Below are positions 26,918 through 36,030 of a stretch of 40,804 nt of DNA, piece after piece (position 1 is the first letter of the stretch; every line of letters begins with the position of its first letter). The translations under genes and the position numbers were made by a program. The stretch lies in assembly GCF_014222285.1 (NCBI RefSeq), contig NZ_JACKZS010000047.1:1-40804 (forward strand). The letters run 5' to 3'. A model generated the notes under the pieces. The model saw nothing but the letters and a program-made list of their open reading frames with translations. It was not told the DNA's origin and made no database searches. Source of the stretch: Nostoc sp. UCD121 (lineage in GTDB: Bacteria > Cyanobacteriota > Cyanobacteriia > Cyanobacteriales > Nostocaceae).

Positions 26918-27442
26918 TTACGCAGAAACCAAACGGCGTAAAGATTCAGCACGGCGTTTAGCAATAGGGTTATTTGGATCGAGCTTTAGTGCTTCTTCGT
27001 AGCTTTGTAACGCCTGAGTAGTTAACTTTTTCTTCTCATAAGCGTGAGCAAGATTATTAAACCCTGTTACGTAGTCTGGTTTAGATTTAAGGGCTTCTTT
27101 ATACTGACGAATTGCGAGGTCATATTGCTCTTGGGTAAAATAAATATAACCCAGCCCGTTGTAAATGGGAGCGATATCTTCTTCTCCCTCTTCTTCGGCA
27201 GCTTTCAAAGCTTTTTGAAACAGCACGATCGCTTGGGAAAACAGTTTTTTGTCTGAATAAATACTGGCTAACTCATAATATTCTTGAGTTGTGCCCTTTT
27301 CTTTCTCTAACTTCTTTCGCAATTTTGCAAAGGAGCCTTCAATCTTGCGAGTTTTGAAAATCTGGCGAAAAACACTCACGGCTGCAATTGTGAGTATAAC
27401 CACCAAAATTGAGAGATAAACAACGGCTAGACTGTTATCCAT
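26918..27442 (-). CDS. ycf37: Ycf37-like photosystem I assembly TPR protein
   Basis: The 174-aa protein has an N-terminal membrane segment (about 6-26) and three tetratricopeptide repeats (about 55-88, 91-124 and 125-158). Recognisable pieces are QEYYELASIYSDKKLFSQAI, APIYNGLGYIYFTQEQYDLA and VTGFNNLAHAYEKKKL. This matches the size and layout of Ycf37/Pyg7, which assists photosystem I assembly or stability. The ATG start is followed directly by the membrane segment. The symbol is by family resemblance. Confidence 0.8.
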   Translation of the reverse strand: MDNSLAVVYLSILVVILTIAAVSVFRQIFKTRKIEGSFAKLRKKLEKEKGTTQEYYELASIYSDKKLFSQAIVLFQKALKAAEEEGEEDIAPIYNGLGYIYFTQEQYDLAIRQYKEALKSKPDYVTGFNNLAHAYEKKKLTTQALQSYEEALKLDPNNPIAKRRAESLRRLVSA

Positions 27443-27470
27443 TGCTGTAAATACAAATATTATAAAGTTT

Positions 27471-27550
27471 GTTATTTGTGATTTGTCATTTGTGATTTGT
27501 CCTTTGTCATTTGTTATTCACTAATGACCAGTGACTAATGACTAATGACC
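27471..27550. repeat. Short tandem repeats (TTTGTGA/TTTGTCA, CTAATGAC)
   Basis: Alternating ATTTGTCATTTGTGA-like heptamers are followed by copies of AATGACTAATGACC. Such repeats are typical of the spaces between genes in Nostoc-type genomes. They separate the solute-binding-protein gene from ycf37. Confidence 0.75.
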
Positions 27551-27553
27551 AAT

Positions 27554-28369
27554 TTACGGTAAACCCCAATATTGAGAGCGTTGCTGGAGCCAACCTTGTT
27601 CTAAGTAACGAGCGATCGCTTGATTCACATTTCGTCTTAATTTATCGTACTGCAAGCCCTTGGGCATAACTACAGACAAGGGTTCAGTTGATAACTTAGT
27701 TGGCAGTAGCCGATATTGAGGATATTGTTGCACCCAACCGCTCAGAACGGTAGCATCTGCGGCAAAGGCTACGGCGGTATGACTTTCTATTTTCTCTCGG
27801 GCTTCGTGATATGAATTTACTCCTACCAACTCAGCGTTTGGCAGATAGAACCGTACTTGAGCAATAGTGCTGGAGTTGTTAAGTACGGCAATTTTTTGTT
27901 TTGCCAAATCACTCAACTTATTCACAGAGGGATCTTTTGTAACTAATACAGTGCCATCCAAATAGTAGGGAACACTGAAACTAACTATACGGCTGCGTGA
28001 CTCGGTTGCTGTCACCCTAGCGATCGCAAAATCAACTTTCTTGTCCAGGACAACAGACAGGCGATCGCGATTCGCTACAGGTTGCAATTTGACAGCATCT
28101 GCTTTCCCAACCAAGTCAAGTGCTAATCGCTGTGCCAAGTCAATTTCTAAACCTTGCAAATTACCATTGGCATCTCTAAATCCCAAGGGACGCAAGTTGT
28201 CTTTAACAGCAACAGTTAGATAGCCGCGCTGCTGAATTTCTGGCATTTCGGCGGCAGATGCAGTGAATCCTGTCCCCACTATGGAAAAGCAAGATATCCA
28301 AAAGATCGTGGCGGATAATACCAGATGTAACCGAGTAATTACTTGCCATCTGTTACATCTGTTATACAT
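27554..28369 (-). CDS. Family 3 solute-binding protein (amino-acid type)
   Basis: The 271-aa protein has a signal peptide (about 10-40, ending near SAAEM) and one SBP_bac_3 domain. The domain start RGYLTVAVKDNLRPLGFRDANG and the GLEIDLAQRLALDL block are typical. VDFAIARVTATESRSRIVSF and a later LAKQKIAVLNNSSTI continue the fold. Such periplasmic proteins bind amino acids or small polar ligands for an ABC importer or sensor; no permease or ATPase gene is adjacent. It lies 12 bp after rplT's stop on the same strand, which may cause readthrough co-transcription. Ligand unknown. Confidence 0.85.
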   Translation of the reverse strand: MYNRCNRWQVITRLHLVLSATIFWISCFSIVGTGFTASAAEMPEIQQRGYLTVAVKDNLRPLGFRDANGNLQGLEIDLAQRLALDLVGKADAVKLQPVANRDRLSVVLDKKVDFAIARVTATESRSRIVSFSVPYYLDGTVLVTKDPSVNKLSDLAKQKIAVLNNSSTIAQVRFYLPNAELVGVNSYHEAREKIESHTAVAFAADATVLSGWVQQYPQYRLLPTKLSTEPLSVVMPKGLQYDKLRRNVNQAIARYLEQGWLQQRSQYWGLP

Positions 28370-28381
28370 CCTTTGCCACCT

Positions 28382-28738
28382 TTATCCTTTAGCTTGACTT
28401 GCTAGTTCCGCAACTTTGCCAAAGCTAGCTGGATCGAGAACTGCTAATTGTGCCAACATCTTGCGATTTAGTTGGATATCAGCTTTTTTCAAGTTACCGA
28501 TCAACTGGCTATAGCTCAAGCCGTGTTGTCTTGAAGCAGCGTTGATGCGGGTAATCCAGAGGCGGCGAAAATCGCGCTTTTTCTTTTTGCGATCGCGGTA
28601 GGCACTACGTAGTGCCTTCATTACTTGTTGGTTGGCAGTTCTAAACAGAGTTGAGTGAGAACCGCGAAAACCTTTAGCTAGTTTGAGAATTTTATTGCGG
28701 CGCTTCCGAGCTACATTACCGCGTTTTACCCGTGTCAT
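28382..28738 (-). CDS. rplT: 50S ribosomal protein L20
   Basis: The 118-aa protein is standard bacterial L20. It starts [20 protein letters not shown] and contains [20 protein letters not shown] and [21 protein letters not shown]20 is needed early in 50S assembly and in many bacteria represses its own operon. It follows rpmI by 19 bp, the usual L35-L20 pair; infC is not adjacent. Confidence 0.98.
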   Translation of the reverse strand: MTRVKRGNVARKRRNKILKLAKGFRGSHSTLFRTANQQVMKALRSAYRDRKKKKRDFRRLWITRINAASRQHGLSYSQLIGNLKKADIQLNRKMLAQLAVLDPASFGKVAELASQAKG

Positions 28739-28757
28739 AACTTATTTCCTGAAGGAC

Positions 28758-28955
28758 TTACAAATATGGGAGCATTAAGCGCACGTTGAGTTCATCACGT
28801 TCATGTACAAGTGTGGTCTTGGACATGCTACGTTTTTTGTCGGAAGATTTGTGTTCTAAAAGGTGGCTTTTGCCAGCTTTCCGACGGACGATTTTACCGG
28901 TGCCGGTGGCACGGAATCGCTTCGCTGCGGCTTTACGAGTCTTGAGTTTAGGCAT
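28758..28955 (-). CDS. rpmI: 50S ribosomal protein L35
   Basis: The 65-aa protein is standard L35: [20 protein letters not shown], then a [12 protein letters not shown] segment and the closing MLPYL. It is the first gene of the rpmI-rplT unit. Confidence 0.98.
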   Translation of the reverse strand: MPKLKTRKAAAKRFRATGTGKIVRRKAGKSHLLEHKSSDKKRSMSKTTLVHERDELNVRLMLPYL

Positions 28956-29281
28956 GGTATAGCTTTAATTCGACACGATCCATTATTATACTAATAAAAT
29001 TGTCGTAATGGAAATTAAGTTGAATAGTCCGTTATAAACCACGTCAACACAATCAAAACCCACGATGGCGGGTTTAAAACTTTGAATTTTCCCTTAGTCG
29101 TTGGAGACGGACTTTGCCTGTTTAGCCCCATTCAAGCAGTGTGCTATCGGCAATTCCATACGCCTTGGCTTTTCCGAGCTTTTCGCAGCGATCGCAAACG
29201 TCATCCCCAACTAATTCAAGATCAGCAAGAAAGACAATTACGCGCGAGTGTTTCACCAAATAATTACGAATTACGAATTAC
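28956..29281. other. rpmI leader and spacer
   Basis: The 326-bp space upstream of rpmI contains a hairpin AAACCC-(N8)-GGGTTT at about 29058-29077, which could be part of the ribosomal-protein mRNA leader or a weak terminator. A plus-strand frame of 67 codons is open here, but it shows no recognised family and no clear Shine-Dalgarno. Confidence 0.4.
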
Positions 29282-31342
29282 TTAATTCGCTGCTGTTTGG
29301 GCTTCTTGATAAATTATTTCTTGAAATTGAATCATATCTTTTTGCGGATCGGCATGGCTAACTTTCACCACTATCTGTTCGCCTAAGTTAACAGAACGTT
29401 TGAAAACCATTGGTAACTGCAAACCCAAATCTTCGATCAAAATTAGGGCCAAGTTGCTGTCTTCTCGCAGCCACATCAATACAGTTACATCCCAAGTTTC
29501 CTCTGGATGACGGCGTAAATACTCTAGAGCATAATATCTATTCGTTTGCCGTTCTACCATCGTCACCTCTTGGGTGATACTGGTGACATTCATCATCACT
29601 TCTTTAAGTTGATCTGCGGAAAATGGCAGAACTTCACCGCGCAAATGGGCTTTCAGCTGGAAGTGGGTAAGCAAATCACTGTAGCGGCGGATGGGAGAGG
29701 TTGCTTGCGTGTAGGTATCCAAACCTAAACCAGCATGGCGCAGAGGCGTAATGCTCATTTCACTCTTGGGCATACAACGACGCATGGCGCAAGCGCGAAC
29801 GAATCCGGCTGGAAGTAGCAGTAATTCTTCTTCTGGGGGTAATTCCGGTTGGGGCTGACCGCGAAAGGGTAAAGGTATGTTATGAGCTTTACCATAACGA
29901 GCCGCAACTTCACCGGCAACAATCATCATTTCTGCGACTACTTGCCGCGATGGGGAATCGTCCAAAATATCAATATTTATCTCGTCACCTTTGACTTTGA
30001 TCATCGCTTCGGGCATTGTGATGCTAATTGCCCCTTGAGCGTAACGCCAAGTTTTGCGCTTCTGTGCCCAACTTGCGATCGCAGCAATTTCTGGTTCTGC
30101 CTGTACCCGTAATTGCAACATTTCATCTACATCTTCGTAGGTAAGGCGATAAGTCGGCTTAATGGAACTGGTATGAATGCTGTAATCTTCTACTCCCCCA
30201 GTTGTACCTAAAATAATTCCGAAGCTGAGGGCGCAACAAACCCGTCCCTGGATCAGACTCATTGGCCCAGTTGCCAATACCTCTGGGAACATAGGAATCA
30301 TCCCCGTAGGTAAGTAGACTGTGCTGCCCCGCTTTCTGGCTTCCAAATCTAATTCATCTTCCGGCACTAACCATCTAGTGGGATCGGCGATATGCACCCA
30401 CAGGCGCTCCCGTCCATCGGGCAGAATTTCCCAACTTAGACCATCGTCGATCTCTGTGGTAGTTTCATCATCAATGGTGTAAACCTTCAGGTGAGTCAGA
30501 TCAAGGCGGTTTGTATCTGAGTCAATCGGCGGGAAATCCAAACGCTGTTGCGCCACTTCTAACACCTTATTAGGAAATTGAATCGGAATTGAAGAACGAC
30601 GCAGGAACAAGTTTTCATAAGGACTCCAGCAACCCAAATCTACTAATAGTTGAAAAGCCCCTTGGGGCGTTGTGGGTCGTCCCAGCATAGTCATCGTTTC
30701 TAATACTGGAGCGCTTGGCGGGTAAGCGCGAGCTAATGAATCATAATTAACTCCCGTCCGCACTGTGTCAGCAAGTAAGGCTGCGTATTTTTCTAGTCCT
30801 TCTAGACGCTGGCGATCGTGGCGCTGCCATTCTACTGCTTCGCCTTTGAGCGCCTGCTCAACACGAGTTAAAAATTCCTGCTGTCCTTTAGCTTTTAATG
30901 CCTCTACTTCCATCTGGTGCTTACGTTCTGCCACCTGAGCAGCAGTTCGCGGCTCGTAAGCGTCTCCTTTTTGCTTGAAATAAAGTTTGTCGTCTGATAA
31001 CAAGCAATAGGCGGCGTAACAATGAGGTGCGGCTGATTCCGAAAATAAAAGATTCGCCATCAGCTCTGGGGTGATTGTTTCCCCATCTTCAACCAGTATT
31101 TCCCAAGCTACCTCTAAGCTAGATGGGTCTAAATAAGGGTTGACTTGCTCTAAAAAGCTCGCGATCTCAGAGGGCTTGTAAGTTTGTCCGGTAATTGTAT
31201 AAGTTATTTGTCTAGGCGCGAGACTGTGGGATTGACCACGTTCGTCTACCACAAACCAGCGGGTTTTACCGTCTGGACGTTCTACGATCCCCAGACGGCG
31301 ATCGCCTTGAACCCTAAATTCAACTAGCGTGCCCTTCTCCAC
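29282..31342 (-). CDS. RNase II/R family 3'-5' exoribonuclease
   Basis: The 686-aa protein has an N-terminal RNA-binding-like region (MEKGTLVEFRVQGDRRLGIV) and an RNB catalytic domain beginning YTIDDETTTEIDDGL. There the second acidic position is Glu where the E. coli enzyme has Asp, while the final Asp-Asp pair is kept. IADPTRWLVPEDELDLEARK and the TSPIRRYSDLLTHFQL block confirm the family. A C-terminal S1-like segment follows. It degrades RNA processively from the 3' end. It lies about 180 bp after rpsR on the same strand, the usual cyanobacterial order rpmG-rpsR-RNase. RNase II versus RNase R cannot be decided from sequence. Confidence 0.93.
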   Translation of the reverse strand: MEKGTLVEFRVQGDRRLGIVERPDGKTRWFVVDERGQSHSLAPRQITYTITGQTYKPSEIASFLEQVNPYLDPSSLEVAWEILVEDGETITPELMANLLFSESAAPHCYAAYCLLSDDKLYFKQKGDAYEPRTAAQVAERKHQMEVEALKAKGQQEFLTRVEQALKGEAVEWQRHDRQRLEGLEKYAALLADTVRTGVNYDSLARAYPPSAPVLETMTMLGRPTTPQGAFQLLVDLGCWSPYENLFLRRSSIPIQFPNKVLEVAQQRLDFPPIDSDTNRLDLTHLKVYTIDDETTTEIDDGLSWEILPDGRERLWVHIADPTRWLVPEDELDLEARKRGSTVYLPTGMIPMFPEVLATGPMSLIQGRVCCALSFGIILGTTGGVEDYSIHTSSIKPTYRLTYEDVDEMLQLRVQAEPEIAAIASWAQKRKTWRYAQGAISITMPEAMIKVKGDEINIDILDDSPSRQVVAEMMIVAGEVAARYGKAHNIPLPFRGQPQPELPPEEELLLLPAGFVRACAMRRCMPKSEMSITPLRHAGLGLDTYTQATSPIRRYSDLLTHFQLKAHLRGEVLPFSADQLKEVMMNVTSITQEVTMVERQTNRYYALEYLRRHPEETWDVTVLMWLREDSNLALILIEDLGLQLPMVFKRSVNLGEQIVVKVSHADPQKDMIQFQEIIYQEAQTAAN

Positions 31343-31361
31343 AACTCTCGCGCTCTAATAA

Positions 31362-31393
31362 TTTTAGATTTTAGATTTTAGATTTTGGATTTT
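31362..31393. repeat. TTTTAGA heptamer tandem repeat
   Basis: Three perfect TTTTAGA units plus one TTTTGGA unit and a partial copy lie between the RNase gene and rpsR. Related AAAATCTA copies, partly inverted, recur at 31490-31520. It is a typical short tandem repeat of heterocystous cyanobacteria. Confidence 0.85.
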
Positions 31394-31524
31394 ATAACTG
31401 GTGTTAAATCCTAGATCCACCGTTTTTCATGCAGCAATCTATTTTACACTCTCTGATTCAGATTTCAGATTTTGGACATTCTCTTTAATAATCCAAAATC
31501 TAAAATTCCAAATCCAAAATTGTT

Positions 31525-31740
31525 TTAGCCTTCCGCATTGATAAATGGCAACAAGGCCACAATCCGCGAACGTTTAATTGCTAATGTCAACTCTCGCTGT
31601 TGCTGAGACGTAAGCCCAGTAATCCGCCGTGGCAGTATTTTACCCCGCTCGGTGACAAACTTACGCAATAAATCAACATCTTTATAATCGATTGGTTCTC
31701 CTGGCTTGATCGGAGAAAGACGACGACGGAAATAACTCAT
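31525..31740 (-). CDS. rpsR: 30S ribosomal protein S18
   Basis: The 71-aa protein matches S18: [40 protein letters not shown] and [13 protein letters not shown]. It begins 2 bp after the rpmG stop, so the two are co-transcribed. Confidence 0.98.
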   Translation of the reverse strand: MSYFRRRLSPIKPGEPIDYKDVDLLRKFVTERGKILPRRITGLTSQQQRELTLAIKRSRIVALLPFINAEG

Positions 31741-31742
31741 CT

Positions 31743-31937
31743 CTACTTAATTTCCTTGTGAACGGTATGTTTGTTGCAGTGGGTGCAGAACTTTTTCAGT
31801 TCTAGCCTGTTAGTGGTGTTGCGGCGATTCTTGGTACTGGTATAACGTGAAACACCAGCAGAACGCTTATCTGAATTTGTCCGACACTCAGTACACTCTA
31901 GTGTCACAATAATGCGGGCACCTTTACTCTTAGCCAT
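31743..31937 (-). CDS. rpmG: 50S ribosomal protein L33
   Basis: The 64-aa protein is L33 with two CxxC pairs (LECTEC and FCTHC), the zinc-binding form, and a [19 protein letters not shown] core. It is the first gene of the rpmG-rpsR unit. Confidence 0.97.
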   Translation of the reverse strand: MAKSKGARIIVTLECTECRTNSDKRSAGVSRYTSTKNRRNTTNRLELKKFCTHCNKHTVHKEIK

Positions 31938-31980
31938 AATCTTACAAACAGTGAAGCCTGAAGAGAATTAACACAAATGA

Positions 31981-32538
31981 CTATCTTCTCACATTCCGCC
32001 GCATATTTTCAACTAATCTTTTAACTTTTATATCAAGTGAGTAGCCACGACGCGACGAAACAATGAAAGTTCCACAATAGCGATCGTGTAAAGCCTGCCG
32101 CATCTGGGTATCAGAGAAGGCAGTCGCACAATCAATTGCTAGGGGAAGTACTAGCAGTATAGCAGTGGGATTGGCTCTAATATTGCTTAGGGCAATTGAC
32201 ACCAAAAGCGCACCCAAGCCGATGATCGATTCTCGCTTCACCAGCGAGAGCAAATCTGGAATTCTGCCCACAACTTCCCCATCTTCGACTTCCAACACCT
32301 TTAAATCGAACGCCCAACGCCCTAAACTTTGCCCTTGATTGTTGTATACCACTAGCACCCGCAAAATCAGCCAAAATATGACAAAAACTAGGATTTGCAC
32401 AAATTGAATCCCAATATCGCCACCTCCAAGTAGGGAACTGACTAACCAGACACCAAGGAAATCAAGCCCTAATGCCATACCTCGCCGCCCAATTTCAGCC
32501 TTGGGATAGTGTTTTTGGGGAAGTCGTTCGATAGTCAT
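31981..32538 (-). CDS. RDD-family membrane protein
   Basis: The 185-aa protein has the RDD layout: an N-terminal arginine/aspartate segment (GRRGMALGLDFLGVWLVSSL), the GQSLGRWAFDLKVLEVEDG loop and three to four membrane segments. The C-terminus HDRYCGTFIVSSRR is typical. RDD proteins are multi-pass membrane proteins of mostly unknown role, some linked to ion transport or stress. It lies just upstream of rpmG on the same strand. Confidence 0.85.
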   Translation of the reverse strand: MTIERLPQKHYPKAEIGRRGMALGLDFLGVWLVSSLLGGGDIGIQFVQILVFVIFWLILRVLVVYNNQGQSLGRWAFDLKVLEVEDGEVVGRIPDLLSLVKRESIIGLGALLVSIALSNIRANPTAILLVLPLAIDCATAFSDTQMRQALHDRYCGTFIVSSRRGYSLDIKVKRLVENMRRNVRR

Positions 32539-32741
32539 ACAAAATAAGTATTTTTATTTAGGGGTTGGAGAATAATGATTGCTGCTGCTTTTTATATTAA
32601 GGTGATGACTTGGGTTTGGCCTTTAAACCCTTACACAGAAAATTTCGATAATTAGGGCATTCATGTTGCCCATTCCACAAGAGTCTGTTTTTGGAAAATA
32701 TTGTATTGTTTTGTTGTAAAACCTATTTGGAAGTTGTATCT

Positions 32742-33392
32742 ATGACAAATCTGTTCGCTAAAAAAGCTATTGGGATGGTGGCGACTACTGCTTTAGTATT
32801 AGCGATCGCTATAACCACTCACGATCTAGCTGATGCTGCTGAGTTTAATTTTAACTGGAAGGGAGACACTGGTTATTCAGCTAAAGGTTCATTTAACTAC
32901 GACACAACAACTGCTTCCAGCATCATTTCGGAAACAGGTTTGGGAGCTACGAAGAACTTGCAGTCTCTCTCAATTTCCTTCTTTGATCCATTTAGTACTC
33001 TCATAAATAGTTTCACACCAGTGCTTAATGGTGTGTCTAACTACAGCTTTTTGAGATTTAACTTTGATAACACCAAAGAGCAAATCTTTGGCCCCTTTGA
33101 TGTTGGTAAGGATGATGAACTTCCTGGCGACACATGGCTGAATAATAATCTCGCACTTATAAACCAAGGTTTTAGCGATGAGGTTCTAGCTAAAGAATTT
33201 GGTTTTAACAATAGAGATGCAGCAGGGACAAAGCAAATATTAGATTTGAGTAACAATTCCGTTCAGGTATCCAAAGTCCCCGAAGGAAGCATAATTATAG
33301 GTTTACTAGTAGTGTGGAGTTTAGGATTTACCCTCAAAGAGAAATTCAATCCAAAATCCAAAACTTGTACTGAGCGAAGTCGAAGTATCTAA
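32742..33392 (+). CDS. PEP-CTERM-like exported protein
   Basis: From the ATG at 32742 (GGAAG upstream) the product is 216 aa. It has a signal peptide (MTNLFAKKAIGMVATTALVL, likely cut after DAA), a secreted Asn/Asp-rich beta domain, and a C-terminal VPEGS motif (33276-33290). The motif is followed by a hydrophobic segment and KEKF, the layout of PEP-CTERM sorting signals processed by an exosortase. The last residues (SKTCTERSRSI) are encoded by a dispersed repeat rather than by the original gene. No exosortase is in the window. Function is unknown; such proteins go to the cell surface or exopolysaccharide. Confidence 0.75.
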   Translation: MTNLFAKKAIGMVATTALVLAIAITTHDLADAAEFNFNWKGDTGYSAKGSFNYDTTTASSIISETGLGATKNLQSLSISFFDPFSTLINSFTPVLNGVSNYSFLRFNFDNTKEQIFGPFDVGKDDELPGDTWLNNNLALINQGFSDEVLAKEFGFNNRDAAGTKQILDLSNNSVQVSKVPEGSIIIGLLVVWSLGFTLKEKFNPKSKTCTERSRSI

Positions 33393-33441
33393 AATCTAAA
33401 ATTGGTCAGAGAGATAAAGAAAACAGTCGGAGGCGATCGCT

Positions 33442-34707
33442 ATGGTATCAGTCAGCGATGCACAAGCAATTATTTTAAATTTAGTACAACCGTTGGATTG
33501 TCAACGGGATACAGAAGTTGTAGATTTATTGACAGCCGATAGCCGGATTTTGGCAATGCCTGTCACCAGTCCACTAGATTTTCCCCATTGGGATAATTCG
33601 GCAATGGATGGTTACGCAGTTCGGTACGAAGATGTGCAGCACTCTAGCGCGGAACAACCAGCCGTTTTAGAGATTGTTGAAGATATTCCGGCTGGGTATC
33701 AACCCAAGTCTAGGATTCAATCAGGGGAAGCCGCGCGGATTTTCACAGGTGCGGTGATTCCAGCAGGTGCGGATACTGTAGTCATACAAGAGAGGACACG
33801 CCGCGAGGAAAACCGCGTATTTATCCTGGCTGCACCAAAACCGCAAGAATTTGTCAGACACAAAGCATCTTTTTACCAAGCTGGAACACAACTGTTACCA
33901 GCCGGAATTAAGTTAAATGCCTCAGAAATAGCTGTATTGGCGGCAGCACAATGTCCGCAATTAAATGTTTACCGCCGTCCACGTGTGGCAATTTTTTCCA
34001 CTGGTGATGAGTTGGTGAATGTTGAACAACCGTTACAACCAGGGCAAATTGTGGATTCTAATCAGTATGCGATCGCAGCTTTGGTAAAGGATAGTGGCGC
34101 AGAACCAATACTGTTAGGCATTGTCAAAGATGATCCAGTTGTTCTGGAGAGAGTTATTGCCCATGCCGTGGCGATCGCTGATATAGTTCTCTCTTCTGGT
34201 GGTGTCTCAGTGGGAGATTATGACTATGTTGACAAAATTATAGAGTCTCTAAAAGCAGAAATCCACATTCGATCTGTGGAAATGAGACCAGGGAAACCCC
34301 TTACTGTCGCCACTTTCCCTAGTAGAGACGCGATTAATCGCGTCTCTCCTCACTCAGCCCTATACTTTGGTTTACCAGGAAACCCTGCGGCTGTACTGGT
34401 GACATTTTGGCGGTTTGTGCTACCAGCAATCAAGAAACTTTCGGGAATTACTGAAGATTGGGAACCAGGGTTTTTGAAAGTGCGATCGCATGATGAGTTG
34501 CGATCTGATGGCAAGCGGGAAACTTACCTTTGGGGTAAATTGCATTTAATTAATGGTTTTTATGAATTTCACAAAGCTGGTGGTAGTCACAGTTCTGGAA
34601 ATTTAATTAATTTGGCTCAAACTAATGCTTTAGCTGTTCTCCCAGTGGGTAAAACATTAATTTCTCCACAAGAACAAGTGCAAGTTTTGCAGCTTAGTAA
34701 TGGGTAA
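33442..34707 (+). CDS. moeA: Molybdopterin molybdenumtransferase
   Basis: MoeA inserts molybdate into molybdopterin to complete molybdenum cofactor, needed here by nitrate reductase and others. The 421-aa protein shows HWDNSAMDGYAVRYEDV, FTGAVIPAGADTVVIQE, FSTGDELV, the VLSSGGVSVGDYDYV loop and MRPGKPL, all in the usual order. FGLPGNPAAVLVTFWRFVLP follows. Between MRPGKPLTVATFP and LYFGLPGNP there are about ten extra residues (SRDAINRVSPHS) encoded by a palindromic repeat at 34324-34347. A GCGATCGC sits just before the start codon. Family is certain. Confidence 0.96.
   Translation: MVSVSDAQAIILNLVQPLDCQRDTEVVDLLTADSRILAMPVTSPLDFPHWDNSAMDGYAVRYEDVQHSSAEQPAVLEIVEDIPAGYQPKSRIQSGEAARIFTGAVIPAGADTVVIQERTRREENRVFILAAPKPQEFVRHKASFYQAGTQLLPAGIKLNASEIAVLAAAQCPQLNVYRRPRVAIFSTGDELVNVEQPLQPGQIVDSNQYAIAALVKDSGAEPILLGIVKDDPVVLERVIAHAVAIADIVLSSGGVSVGDYDYVDKIIESLKAEIHIRSVEMRPGKPLTVATFPSRDAINRVSPHSALYFGLPGNPAAVLVTFWRFVLPAIKKLSGITEDWEPGFLKVRSHDELRSDGKRETYLWGKLHLINGFYEFHKAGGSHSSGNLINLAQTNALAVLPVGKTLISPQEQVQVLQLSNG
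34324..34347. repeat. In-frame palindromic repeat inside moeA
   Basis: AGAGACGCGATTAATCGCGTCTCT is a perfect 24-bp palindrome. It adds about eight in-frame codons to moeA. Its core resembles the AGACGCGATAAATCGCCGT hairpin of the 26775 element and belongs to a palindrome type spread through Nostoc-like genomes. Confidence 0.85.
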
Positions 34708-34797
34708 TAGGGAATGGGGAAGAAGCAAGGGAGCAGGGGAGGCAGGGGAAGAAGAATTATTGATTAATCACCAATGACCAATGCCCAATTCCCATTC

Positions 34798-36030
34798 TTA
34801 AAATAACTGCTCAAAAGCTTCAATCAAGCTGTTAACTTCCTCAAGGGTGTTGTAATGTACCATACTCACCCGGACTATTCCACCTTGTGAGGCTAACCCC
34901 AAGTATTCAATAAGCCGTTTAGCGTAAAAGTCTCCGTAGCGAATCCCAATATGATGTTGGTCAATTTTTGCCGGAATGGTTGAGCTATTCATTCCATCTA
35001 CTACAAAAGATATAGTCGGTACACGGAATTCTCGGTCAGCCTTTGATTGGCCAATTACTCGGACATTAGGCTTGCTGTTGAGGTAGCTTAAGAGGCGATC
35101 GCTAATTTCTTCTTCATGTATGCTAATTAAATCAAATGCTTGCACCATCTGACTTCTCAAATCAGGTGCAGTTTTATCGCCGTAGTGCAGTTGTGCTAAT
35201 TCACTTAAATAATCGCATAAGCCTAACATTCCATAACTTAATTCAAAATTGACATTCCCTAACTGAAATTTATAAGGTATATCTGTCTGTTGAATAAAAT
35301 AATGATTAAGTCCGGGCAATCTTAATAAATGTTCTTCTTTGCCATAAAGTAAGGCATGGTGTGGCCCGTAGACTTTATAACAACTCAAAGCATAGAAATC
35401 AACATCCAAATCTTGTACATCAACCAATCTATGGGGTGCATAAGCTACACCATCTACACAAATCATTGCGTTGCGATCGTGTACAAATGTAGCAATTTCT
35501 TTAATCGGGTTAATAGTTCCCAGAACATTAGAAGCATGAGTCAATGTTACTAATTTGGTGCGCTGACTGATCAATTTTTCTAAATCTGCTAAATGAAATT
35601 CTAAGGTATCTGGGCGAATTTGCCACACTTTGACCTTAATTCCTTGTTTTTCCAAAGCCACCCAAGCACCAATATTGGCTTCATGGTCACAATTAGTAAC
35701 AATAATCTCATCGCCAGATGTAAAGGTTTGACCCAGACAAATTGAGAGAACTTTCAACATCATTGTCGTAGATGGGCCCATCACTACTTCTTTAGAAGAA
35801 TTGGCATTAATTAAAGTAGCCATTCCCCTAGTCGCTAAAGCTAACCTTTCTCCCGCAAGTTGGGAAACCGCATAAGAAGCTCCCAACTGGACATCAGAAC
35901 TTAGGAGAAATTCGCTAATTCTATCTACTACTTTTTTTAGAGTTTGTGAACCGCCAGCATTATCAAAAAAAGTCCATTCACCAGCTAGTGCAGGAAAATA
36001 TTGACGAACTTTATCAAGATTCAAAAGCAT
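34798..36030 (-). CDS. Class-V aminotransferase, cysteine-desulfurase-like
   Basis: The 410-aa PLP enzyme has the fold-type I blocks FFDNAGGSQTL, DHEANIGAWVALEKQG, LTHASNVLGTINP, CVDGVAYAPHR (Asp193) and the Schiff-base Lys219 in ALSCYKVYGPHH. In true cysteine desulfurases a catalytic Cys follows in an R-x-G-x-HCA context; here the region reads IRYGDFYAKRL, with no Cys. It therefore fits the cysteine-desulfurase-like subgroup of unknown substrate rather than SufS or IscS. It is monocistronic, and no Suf genes are adjacent. The start is ATG. Activity is uncertain. Confidence 0.85.
   Translation of the reverse strand: MLLNLDKVRQYFPALAGEWTFFDNAGGSQTLKKVVDRISEFLLSSDVQLGASYAVSQLAGERLALATRGMATLINANSSKEVVMGPSTTMMLKVLSICLGQTFTSGDEIIVTNCDHEANIGAWVALEKQGIKVKVWQIRPDTLEFHLADLEKLISQRTKLVTLTHASNVLGTINPIKEIATFVHDRNAMICVDGVAYAPHRLVDVQDLDVDFYALSCYKVYGPHHALLYGKEEHLLRLPGLNHYFIQQTDIPYKFQLGNVNFELSYGMLGLCDYLSELAQLHYGDKTAPDLRSQMVQAFDLISIHEEEISDRLLSYLNSKPNVRVIGQSKADREFRVPTISFVVDGMNSSTIPAKIDQHHIGIRYGDFYAKRLIEYLGLASQGGIVRVSMVHYNTLEEVNSLIEAFEQLF

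Noticed and set aside
29082..29285. Plus-strand 67-codon open frame upstream of rpmI
   Set aside because: No recognised family, no clear ribosome binding site, and it overlaps the leader side of the rpmI-rplT unit.
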